Below the pieces are notes generated by a model. It had not been told where the DNA came from, made no database searches, and worked only from the letters and a program-made list of their open reading frames with translations. The position numbers and the translations under genes were made by a program. DNA of 36,530 nt, from positions 1 through 36,530 of the IMG/VR virus record IMGVR_UViG_3300025117_000158. The stretch is one strand, 5' to 3'. Source of the DNA: a virus. This document shows positions 7,583-13,350 of the stretch, piece after piece (position 1 is the first letter of the stretch; every line of letters starts with the position of its first letter).

Positions 7583-7791
7583 GCACAAAGCGAAGTATGA
7601 TGGTTCCTCAGTTAACAACCGACGATGTAGTGAGGCATATCCTTCAAGAACTGGAAAAGTTGTATGAAGAACGCGCAGAAGAACTGATATACACGGGCAA
7701 GTATAAGAGATACAAAAACCCCGAGAGGGTGAGACGAGAAACGATAAAAAGATTACGCAACGGTGTGGAGGGGGCACTCCAATGGGCATGA
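7579..7791 (+). CDS. Small basic helical hypothetical protein
   Basis: 70 aa starting at ATG 7579 (ATGA overlap with the nuclease stop), preceded by AAAGGAGTGGAG. It is highly charged and helical (DDVVRHILQELEKLYEERAE, then YKRYKNPERVRRETIKRL). It may be a small DNA-binding or partner protein, but nothing identifies a family. The stop TGA 7789-7791 overlaps the next start at 7788. An ORF extension upstream to 7480 falls inside the nuclease gene and is rejected. Confidence 0.65.
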   Translation: MSTKRSMMVPQLTTDDVVRHILQELEKLYEERAEELIYTGKYKRYKNPERVRRETIKRLRNGVEGALQWA

Positions 7792-8042
7792 AAACCGGCC
7801 CCGAAAATAAGATCAAGAAGAAAGTTCGATCCCGAGTCTTACTCCGCGACACCTTGACCGGGGTAGAGCGGTGGCACGAAAACGAGTATCCATACTTTGA
7901 ATATTTGTGGGAGTACGGTAACAACAGTTGCGACTGTAACCGATTCATGTACCTTTATCCGGATAGCGAAGAAGAGTTTCCATGCAACGTGGGTGAGAAC
8001 AGGTTCGTCATGGTGCGTTGGGAAGGAGAGAAAACAGAATGA
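7788..8042 (+). CDS. Hypothetical phage protein whose N-terminus copies the VRR-NUC gene
   Basis: 84 aa from ATG 7788 (ATGA overlap; ATG 7782 is an alternative two codons up). The first 13 residues (MKTGPENKIKKKV) match the start of the next gene (MKTGPENKIKKQV) at 12 of 13 positions, and over the first 33 bases the DNA differs only at third codon positions. After that the protein is different: LLRDTLTGVERWH, then NNSCDCNRFMYLY and FPCNVGENRFVMVRW. That second part resembles a common small phage protein family with a CDCNR motif, known to me only as hypothetical. The nuclease residues of VRR-NUC are absent. It looks like a duplication of the neighbour's 5' end joined to an unrelated gene. Confidence 0.7.
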   Translation: MKTGPENKIKKKVRSRVLLRDTLTGVERWHENEYPYFEYLWEYGNNSCDCNRFMYLYPDSEEEFPCNVGENRFVMVRWEGEKTE

Positions 8043-8344
8043 AGACCGGCCCCGAGAACAAGATCAAGAAACAGGTCAAAGACCTTCTGAACAGTCACGG
8101 AGTCTTTAATTTCCCTGTCGCCGCTTCGCCTTACGGCTACGCGGGGATCTCCGACCGGCTGGCGGTGCTGCCGAACGGCAAATTCCTTGCAATTGAAGTG
8201 AAAGCACCGGGCAAGGTCGCCACACCGCTCCAGATGGAGTTCCTGAAGAAAGTGAACGCGAATAAAGGCTTTGGCTTCGTCGTGGACGGTGAAGAGGCGC
8301 TGAAGGCGTTGGACTACTTCTTGGCGAAGAAGGTCTACTACTGA
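8039..8344 (+). CDS. VRR-NUC domain nuclease
   Basis: 101 aa from ATG 8039 (ATGA overlap, GGAAGGAGAG upstream). This matches the compact stand-alone VRR-NUC family: E6 in the N-terminal helix, GISDRLAV (D39), LAIEVKAP (E53, K55) and LQMEFL (Q65), all the residues expected for the PD-(D/E)XK-type active site. Stand-alone VRR-NUC proteins are structure-specific nucleases, cutting Holliday junctions or branched DNA in some phages. It is followed directly by an SNF2 helicase gene (TGATG), a pairing often seen in phages, so the two likely work together on replication or recombination intermediates. Confidence 0.93.
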   Translation: MKTGPENKIKKQVKDLLNSHGVFNFPVAASPYGYAGISDRLAVLPNGKFLAIEVKAPGKVATPLQMEFLKKVNANKGFGFVVDGEEALKALDYFLAKKVYY

Positions 8345-9906
8345 TGCTTCCTGAATTAAAAGTCCTGAAAGGCCACATCATCCTCCCGCTCGTGGACCCT
8401 GAAGCCTTCAGGAAGGTCTTCCCGACGGTCAAGACCGCCAAGGTCAACGGGTCCTACGTCGCGGCTCTGCCGCACGACGTGAAGTCGGTTCGACTGTTAC
8501 AGAACAGAGGGTATAATGTACCATCTTTGTTAACTTCCTATAATTGGCCTGGAAGACTGTCTCCGTATAAACACCAACGAACGATGACAGATTTTCTAAT
8601 AACCAACCCAAGAGCGTACAACTTATCGGGAATGGGTACTGGTAAGACCGCGAGCGCATTGTGGGCCACCGACTTTCTCATGCGGCAAGGCGAAGTGAAG
8701 AAGACCTTGATCGTCGCTCCGCTCTCGACCCTCGACCGGGTGTGGGCGCAAGAACTGTTCCACGTCCTGCCTCATAGGAGGTTCCATATCCTGCATGGGT
8801 CAAGGGCGAAAAGACTGGAACTTCTGAAAGATCCAAAGTGCGACTTCTACATCATCAATCACGACGGTGTCGAAATCATTGCCGACGCCTTGGCGAAAAG
8901 ACCAGATATCAACCATGTCATTTACGACGAACTCGCCGCAGCGAGAAACGCAAGAACGCACAGGGCACGGACCATGTTCGCCATTCTCAACCGGCAGAAC
9001 ATCCCCCGCTCCGCGTGGGGCCTCACAGGAACGCCGACGCCTACCGCTCCGACCGACTGCTTCGGGCAGATCCGGCTCCTCACGCCGGAGAGGTACACGA
9101 AAGGTTTCCGCACCATCCAGAACGAACTGATGACGCAGGTCAGTCAATTCAAGTGGGTGCCGAAACACGGCTCTGCTGAACGAGTATACGAACTGATGCA
9201 GCCTTCTATTCGATTCGCTCTTGAAGATTGTCTCGACCTGCCACCGACGATCTACCAGGAGCGGGAATGTGAACTCACGCCGCAGCAGCAGAAACACTAC
9301 AAGGAAATGGAACGACAGTGTTTCACGGAGATCCAAGGCACGAGCATAAGTGCCGTCAACGCCGGGGTGCTTCTCGGGAAACTTTGCCAAGCGAGCCTCG
9401 GCATTATGTACGACGGCGCGGGCGGGGTCGTGGATATGGATTTTGGTCCTCGGCTGAAAGTCTTGAAGGAGGTGATCGAGGAATGCGACGAGAAGGTGAT
9501 CGTCTTTGTGCCGTACACAGGTGCGTTGCTCCGTTTCTATGATGAATTAAAGAACCACTGGTCAGTCGAAATAGTCGATGGATCTGTTTCGGCTTCCAAG
9601 CGGAATAGGATCTTCAAAGACTTCCAAGAGGGGGTTAACCCGCGTGTCATTCTCGCGCACCCAGGAACGATGGCCCACGGGTTGACCCTCACGGCAGCGA
9701 CGACGATCGTCTGGGCCGCGCCTGTGACCTCGACGGAGACGTTCCTACAAGCGAATGCAAGAATATCGAGACCGGGACAGGTAAAGACCGCCCACATTAT
9801 CATGTTGCATGGATCGGCAGTTGAAAGAAGGCTCTACCAGACTTTGAAGGAGCGCAGACGACTGCAAGACTTGGTTCTGGAACTCGCAAAGGAGGGACGG
9901 AAGTGA
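8344..9906 (+). CDS. SNF2/DEAD-like superfamily 2 helicase
   Basis: 520 aa, start ATG 8344 sharing the A of the previous TGA. Superfamily 2 motifs are present in order: a LSPYKHQ entry motif (residues 72-78), Walker A GMGTGKT (96-102), motif Ia LIVAPLSTL, motif II DELAAARN (D195, E196), motif III LTGTPTP, and in the second RecA lobe VIVFVPYTGALL, AHPGTMAHGLTL and QANARISRPGQ (motifs V and VI). This is the usual phage SNF2-like helicase/translocase, acting on DNA in the cytoplasm during replication, repair or recombination. A stretch near 8510-8640 is more AT-rich than its surroundings but leaves the protein intact. Confidence 0.94.
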   Translation: MLPELKVLKGHIILPLVDPEAFRKVFPTVKTAKVNGSYVAALPHDVKSVRLLQNRGYNVPSLLTSYNWPGRLSPYKHQRTMTDFLITNPRAYNLSGMGTGKTASALWATDFLMRQGEVKKTLIVAPLSTLDRVWAQELFHVLPHRRFHILHGSRAKRLELLKDPKCDFYIINHDGVEIIADALAKRPDINHVIYDELAAARNARTHRARTMFAILNRQNIPRSAWGLTGTPTPTAPTDCFGQIRLLTPERYTKGFRTIQNELMTQVSQFKWVPKHGSAERVYELMQPSIRFALEDCLDLPPTIYQERECELTPQQQKHYKEMERQCFTEIQGTSISAVNAGVLLGKLCQASLGIMYDGAGGVVDMDFGPRLKVLKEVIEECDEKVIVFVPYTGALLRFYDELKNHWSVEIVDGSVSASKRNRIFKDFQEGVNPRVILAHPGTMAHGLTLTAATTIVWAAPVTSTETFLQANARISRPGQVKTAHIIMLHGSAVERRLYQTLKERRRLQDLVLELAKEGRK

Positions 9907-10349
9907 CGAACGACCACGAACGGTGGCAGACACCGCCTGAGATATTTGACCCGCTCATGGCAGAGTTCAACTTTGATATGGTGGATATCGACGCTCAGTG
10001 GCTTGGCCGTGCTTTGTCCGAGTATATGCATGGAGTGAATGAGACATTGAAAAAGGCGGGGGTGATCCAATTAATAGACTCATCGGGCGTAATGCACGGG
10101 CCAACGACCGAGCACCATCGGTTTCCATTTCCGGGGTGTACCGCCGGGAAATCCGACGCCGAAGGACTGTTTTATGCCTTTGTTCTTTTCGTGGACACAA
10201 CGATTTTGCGACGGATTGAGTCGGTTGCGTCTGTAGTCTGGAGGACCGCTCCAGAGATTTCGACTGCTCGGGATTTTGATCCTTTCCGGATGTCGTATTC
10301 TGTTTACTGTCGTTTTTCTGTGGCGTTGAAAAGGAGGGAGGAGACATGA
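9903..10349 (+). CDS. Chimeric hypothetical protein: Dam-like N-terminus on a paralogue of the 3270 product
   Basis: 148 aa from GTG 9903 (GTGA overlap). Residues 1-26 (ERWQTPPEIFDPLMAEFNFD) match the opening of phage N6-adenine methyltransferases of the Dam family (W-x-TP-x-x-[IL]F-x-x-L-x-x-EF-x-F-D). None of the later methyltransferase motifs follow. From DIDAQWL on, the sequence is homologous to the product of 3270-3686 (GVNETLKKAGV, EHHRFPFP, LFYAFVLFVD, LRRIES, VVWRT, ARDFD, YCRFSV). So a Dam gene's 5' end appears joined to a second copy of that gene, with the join near the shared ATCGACGCTCA. Function of the shared part is unknown; methyltransferase activity is not expected. Confidence 0.72.
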   Translation: MTNDHERWQTPPEIFDPLMAEFNFDMVDIDAQWLGRALSEYMHGVNETLKKAGVIQLIDSSGVMHGPTTEHHRFPFPGCTAGKSDAEGLFYAFVLFVDTTILRRIESVASVVWRTAPEISTARDFDPFRMSYSVYCRFSVALKRREET

Positions 10350-10582
10350 ACGCGGGAAAATACTTATCCGTGGGAAAACGAGAAGCGTTCGTTCGTGGAG
10401 AGGCACCAGATAGCGGCGGGGGGTTGTGGCCCATAAACGAGGGGCGCAAGTTTACCGTTGGGGAGCAGTACGATCCGCTTGCCAACGCTGCAAAAGGTTT
10501 AGCCTTGGCGTGTCGGAAGACAATGGATATTTTACGGACCCGCGCTTTGGTGATCCGGAGGGGTGAGGAGGATCTGCCATGA
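10346..10582 (+). CDS. Small hypothetical protein
   Basis: 78 aa from ATG 10346 (ATGA overlap) with GGAGGGAGGAG just upstream. It has a Gly-rich centre (APDSGGGLWPI) and a helical C-terminal half (DPLANAAKGLALACRKTMDI). No motif is recognised. Its stop overlaps the next gene's start, and GGGTGAGGAGG near its end is that gene's ribosome binding site. Confidence 0.65.
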   Translation: MNAGKYLSVGKREAFVRGEAPDSGGGLWPINEGRKFTVGEQYDPLANAAKGLALACRKTMDILRTRALVIRRGEEDLP

Positions 10583-10980
10583 ACGTAGACGACCTGACCG
10601 CCAAGTACATCGAACTGCGGGAACGGAAAGCGAAGATCAAGAAAGAGGCGGAAGATGCTGAAGCGGCCTTGAGCGTCCTCCAAGATGCGATCGGAGACAA
10701 GATCCGCGAGATTATGCACGCGAATGGAGTGACGAGCGTCAAGACGGCGCATGGGACGGCTTACATCGCCTACAGGGAATCGGCAACGGTCGCGGACTGG
10801 GACGTGCTTCTCGGGTTCATAAAAAAATCAGAGGCTTGGGACTTGCTCGAAAGGAGGGTAAGTAAGTCCGCAGTGAAGGATCGCATGGAGGAGGACCGGA
10901 ACGGGAACTACACACACGAACCGCCTCCGGGAGTGAATTTCGTTCGCGTCGAAGGCGTGAACGTGAGGAGAGGGAAATGA
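10579..10980 (+). CDS. Phage protein with N-terminal coiled coil
   Basis: 133 aa from ATG 10579. Residues 1-48 form a charged coiled coil (YIELRERKAKIKKEAEDAEA); the rest is a compact domain with VKTAHGTAYIAY, DWDVLLGFIKKSEAWDLLERR and a closing block PPPGVNFVRVEGVNVRR. This architecture (helical hairpin, 'G.ayi...s..v.DWd.ll.fi...eawd.le.rv.k.av', PPGVN) is familiar as a common phage protein family near replication genes, usually annotated hypothetical. It may bind nucleic acid or a replication partner; that is inference. ATGA overlaps at both ends tie it to its neighbours. Confidence 0.75.
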   Translation: MNVDDLTAKYIELRERKAKIKKEAEDAEAALSVLQDAIGDKIREIMHANGVTSVKTAHGTAYIAYRESATVADWDVLLGFIKKSEAWDLLERRVSKSAVKDRMEEDRNGNYTHEPPPGVNFVRVEGVNVRRGK

Positions 10981-11675
10981 CTTGGCCTAATAAGACGTTG
11001 AAACAGCCGGACACTTTTCGGTGCATGGCCTATGTCGCTGCCATGATCGCAGGGTGTGAAGTCGAAGAAGTGTTCCAGTTTTGTGGGCACGACGGATCGG
11101 CCATTGATAACGATGAACGCAACCGGCACCCCGAGAAGCGGCGTGGGTTCATGGATAACGAAATCTCTGCCTTTCTCGCATCTCGCGGGATCGCCCGCAA
11201 CGCCGTAGGCGCACTATGCGACGGACAACCTAAATGGGAAACCGAGGGTGGGAATCGAGGAATCCTGTGCCGGATACCGGACTACCTCGCCGCAGAGTTG
11301 ACCGTTTATAGCGATCGCCTTCCGGGTTGCACACATGCCGTCTATTGGGACGGGAAGGTAGTGCGTGATCCGAATCCTGATCGGCCCGACGAAGGGAAGA
11401 TTGAGGATTATAGGGTCAAGGCGTGGTATCCGGTAGTTAACCTGAACGAAGGCGTAAATAATCAGGTACACGATTGCCCGTCCTGTGCCGCCCTCCGCAA
11501 CGATGCTCGATCGATGATCGCCGCGTGCGAGGCGGCGGATGCACTGGCAACGCATCACTTGGGCGACTGGAGGAAGGCAACTTTCAGAGAAGAGTACGAA
11601 CACCCCATTGTGGCGTTATGCGCCGCCTTGCGGGAACTGGAAGACCACGGAAACAACAAAACCCCAATCTCTTAA
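10977..11675 (+). CDS. C39-like cysteine peptidase-fold protein
   Basis: 232 aa from ATG 10977 (ATGA overlap, GAGGAGAGGG upstream). Residues 10-135 fit a papain/C39-like fold: a Cys in QPDTFRCMAYVAAM (C16) at the start of a helix, His120 in LPGCTHAVYWDG, and D131 in VVRDPNPD ('H-x-V-x-x-D-G ... V-x-DPN' is the usual signature). These would be the Cys-His-Asp triad. Similar phage proteins exist and are of unknown target. The C-terminal 75 residues carry CPSC (about residue 167) and a helical region. It could be a protease, deubiquitinase-like or transglutaminase-like enzyme acting in the infected cell. This ends the overlapping gene chain; the next gene has its own strong ribosome site. Confidence 0.65.
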   Translation: MTWPNKTLKQPDTFRCMAYVAAMIAGCEVEEVFQFCGHDGSAIDNDERNRHPEKRRGFMDNEISAFLASRGIARNAVGALCDGQPKWETEGGNRGILCRIPDYLAAELTVYSDRLPGCTHAVYWDGKVVRDPNPDRPDEGKIEDYRVKAWYPVVNLNEGVNNQVHDCPSCAALRNDARSMIAACEAADALATHHLGDWRKATFREEYEHPIVALCAALRELEDHGNNKTPIS

Positions 11676-11696
11676 CCGAAAGAGGAGGAAACGAAC

Positions 11697-11918
11697 ATGA
11701 AATTCGAAGTAGAACTGATCGAAGGTGGGCGTTGCATTATCCCGATGGAGGGGCAGACGGGGCTGATCGTGCCGGATGCCGACCTCGGCGCGTCGTTGCG
11801 GTCGATCGTGAAACCGGTCAAGCCGACGGCGAAGGCGGCGCGGAAACCTCGCGGGCCGAATAAGAAACGGGGGGCAACGCCCAACGCAAACTCTGACGCT
11901 CTTGCAGGACTCACGTAA
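11697..11918 (+). CDS. Small Lys-rich hypothetical protein
   Basis: 73 aa from ATG 11697 with a strong AGGAGG Shine-Dalgarno (11684-11689). The first half is beta-like and hydrophobic (ELIEGGRCIIPMEGQTGLIV); the second is a disordered, basic tail (KPTAKAARKPRGPNKKRGAT) that could touch nucleic acid. The stop TAA directly precedes the ATG of the Acb2-like gene. No family recognised. Confidence 0.65.
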   Translation: MKFEVELIEGGRCIIPMEGQTGLIVPDADLGASLRSIVKPVKPTAKAARKPRGPNKKRGATPNANSDALAGLT

Positions 11919-12140
11919 ATGGCGCAAGGAACGGAATTAGACAAGGTGTACACGTACCATCCGCCGAAGGGGAACCAGCAAGAGCGGTACGTAACGATCC
12001 GAGAAATGGCGAAGGCGTTCGCGGCTCTGATCTTGGGGGCCACGCCGACGAGCAGGGAACAGTCGCTCGCGCTGACGAAGTTGGAAGAAGTCGTCATGTG
12101 GGCAAATTCAGCGATCGCAAGGAACGAAAACGAAGTATAA
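11919..12140 (+). CDS. acb2: Acb2-like cyclic-oligonucleotide sponge (anti-CBASS)
   Basis: 73 aa from ATG 11919 (TAAATG). Both hallmark blocks of the Acb2 (T4 Vs.4-type) family are present: YTYHPPKGNQQERY followed by IREMAKAFAALI, and TSREQSLALTKLEEVVMWAN followed by SAIARNE. Acb2 proteins are small helical oligomers that trap cyclic di- and trinucleotide signals made by host CD-NTases, so the CBASS effector is not triggered. The assignment is by sequence pattern from memory. The N-terminal tyrosines (Y11, Y13), R23/Y24 and the conserved C-terminal helix are present. It lies in the replication arm among early genes, the right place for a protein needed soon after infection. Confidence 0.8.
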   Translation: MAQGTELDKVYTYHPPKGNQQERYVTIREMAKAFAALILGATPTSREQSLALTKLEEVVMWANSAIARNENEV

Positions 12141-12159
12141 CTCAAGGGGGGTCTACTAC

Positions 12160-13104
12160 ATGAGCACCGATCTGGTACAGATTCCGAAAGACATTCCGAG
12201 TTTCGCACTCGCCATCAACGAAGCGAAGACGCTGAACGCTGATGCGTTACAGGGCATCTCCACCGGCTTCCCGCCGTCAATCCGGATCAAGCGCAACGGG
12301 TTCCGTATCGTGGACGGCAACGGGGACGAGATTAACCTCAAACCCAACGACCTCGCCGGGGGGGAGTATCTGGACATCGTGATTCTCGCCGCCAAGCCGG
12401 GGTTGAACAAGGTCTACTACGAGGCCGCATACGACCCGAACCAGGTGGAGCCTTCCGCCCCGGACTGCTTCTCCTTGGACGGCGTGACCCCCGACAAGTC
12501 CGTCAACAAGCCGGTCAACCCGACCTGCGGCACCTGCCCGATGAACGCTTTTGGCTCCGGTCGCAACGCGGCGGGGCAGCCCACCAAGGGCAAGGCGTGT
12601 GTGGACAGCAAAATCCTCGCCGTGTTCCGCAAGGGATCGGTCTATTCGTTCAAGATCCCGCCTGCGAGTCTCAAGAACTTCGGCCTGTACGTGAAGAACC
12701 TCACGAATCGCGGAGTGCCTCTCGGGAACGTCATCACCTACGTCGGCTTTGACGAGGATGCTGACTACTCCGTGTTGCAGTTCCGGGTCGGGGCGTTCAT
12801 CCCGGAATCTGCGAAGGAGGCTTTACTTACCGTCAGCAAGTCGCAGGAGGTCGCGGACATCGTTTGCCCGATGGAGTACAGAGCGTTGCCGCCTCCAAAA
12901 AGCGATGCAGTAGTGGATGCAGTGGCAGCGGCAGTACCGCAGGCGACGACGGCTCAGACCCTCGCCGCATCTGGGAAGGTCACTGAACCCGTTCCGTCTC
13001 GCAAACGCGGCTCCGGACGGCCTCCTACTCCGGCGGAACCGGCTCCTGCGGCCTCTGCCGCTGTTATGTCGGACGACGAGATCACGAAGGCACTCGGGCT
13101 GTAG
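12160..13104 (+). CDS. Cys-rich phage protein, possibly ssDNA-binding
   Basis: 314 aa from ATG 12160, preceded by AAGGGGGG. After an N-terminal region there is a Cys-rich core around residues 100-150 (PDCFSLDGVTPD, PTCGTCPMNAFGSG, GKGKACVDSK), with spacing suited to one zinc site. The rest is beta-rich (LAVFRKGSVYSFKIPP, YVKNLTNRGVPLGNVITYVG). A low-complexity Ala/Pro linker then leads to a short acidic tip (MSDDEITKALGL), an end typical of ssDNA-binding proteins that recruit partners. The family (C-x-S-x-DG ... C-x2-CP ... GKAC) is common in phages but usually left unnamed. Its place between replication genes supports a DNA-binding role; this is inference. A hairpin terminator follows. Confidence 0.7.
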   Translation: MSTDLVQIPKDIPSFALAINEAKTLNADALQGISTGFPPSIRIKRNGFRIVDGNGDEINLKPNDLAGGEYLDIVILAAKPGLNKVYYEAAYDPNQVEPSAPDCFSLDGVTPDKSVNKPVNPTCGTCPMNAFGSGRNAAGQPTKGKACVDSKILAVFRKGSVYSFKIPPASLKNFGLYVKNLTNRGVPLGNVITYVGFDEDADYSVLQFRVGAFIPESAKEALLTVSKSQEVADIVCPMEYRALPPPKSDAVVDAVAAAVPQATTAQTLAASGKVTEPVPSRKRGSGRPPTPAEPAPAASAAVMSDDEITKALGL

Positions 13105-13113
13105 AGTACATCC

Positions 13114-13135
13114 GGGGGGAGGGCAACCTCCCCCC
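13114..13135 (+). terminator. Strong GC hairpin with GCAA tetraloop
   Basis: A perfect 9-bp inverted repeat (GGGGGGAGG / CCTCCCCCC) closes a GCAA tetraloop ten bases after the TAG at 13102-13104. It is followed by CTATTTATAGG, only weakly T-rich, so termination may be partial or the hairpin may protect the mRNA 3' end. It separates the early genes from the HTH regulator and primase-helicase. Confidence 0.7.
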
Positions 13136-13155
13136 TATTTATAGGAGCCTTACCC

Positions 13156-13344
13156 ATGTGCAATGAGACGCCCGGCATCCACAAGTTAGAGTCTGTCCGC
13201 GTAAAACGGGGGCTGACGATCGTCGCATTTACGAATCTGCTACCGATCCAGAGGTCCACGTACTACGGATGGTTAACTGGGAGGAGACGGCCTGATCCTT
13301 ACAGGATGAAGGCCTGTCTGAAAATTGCCGGAAAGATGAAGTAA
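13156..13344 (+). CDS. Small helix-turn-helix (Cro/CI-like) protein
   Basis: 62 aa from ATG 13156, with TAGGAG about 9 bases upstream and just after a hairpin terminator. The sequence fits a compact HTH: KLESVRVKRGLTIVAFTNLL as the first helices, PIQRSTYYGWLTGRRRPDPY as turn and recognition helix, then a closing helix. Only one HTH domain fits. It may regulate the primase-helicase gene that follows by 6 bases, or act as a small DNA-binding accessory. No operator is evident in the short upstream gap. Confidence 0.65.
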   Translation: MCNETPGIHKLESVRVKRGLTIVAFTNLLPIQRSTYYGWLTGRRRPDPYRMKACLKIAGKMK

Positions 13345-13350
13345 GCCCGC

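Noticed and set aside
8490-8545. Internal promoter at TATAAT within the helicase gene
   Set aside because: TATAAT occurs twice in a locally AT-rich stretch, but no TTGACA-like box lies at proper spacing and the reading frame is an ordinary helicase region.
9967-10752. Minus-strand 261-codon ORF over the 9903 and 10346 genes
   Set aside because: It is opposite a coupled chain of plus-strand genes, one of them with a clear paralogue; low-complexity Ser/Pro/Arg composition points to a shadow.
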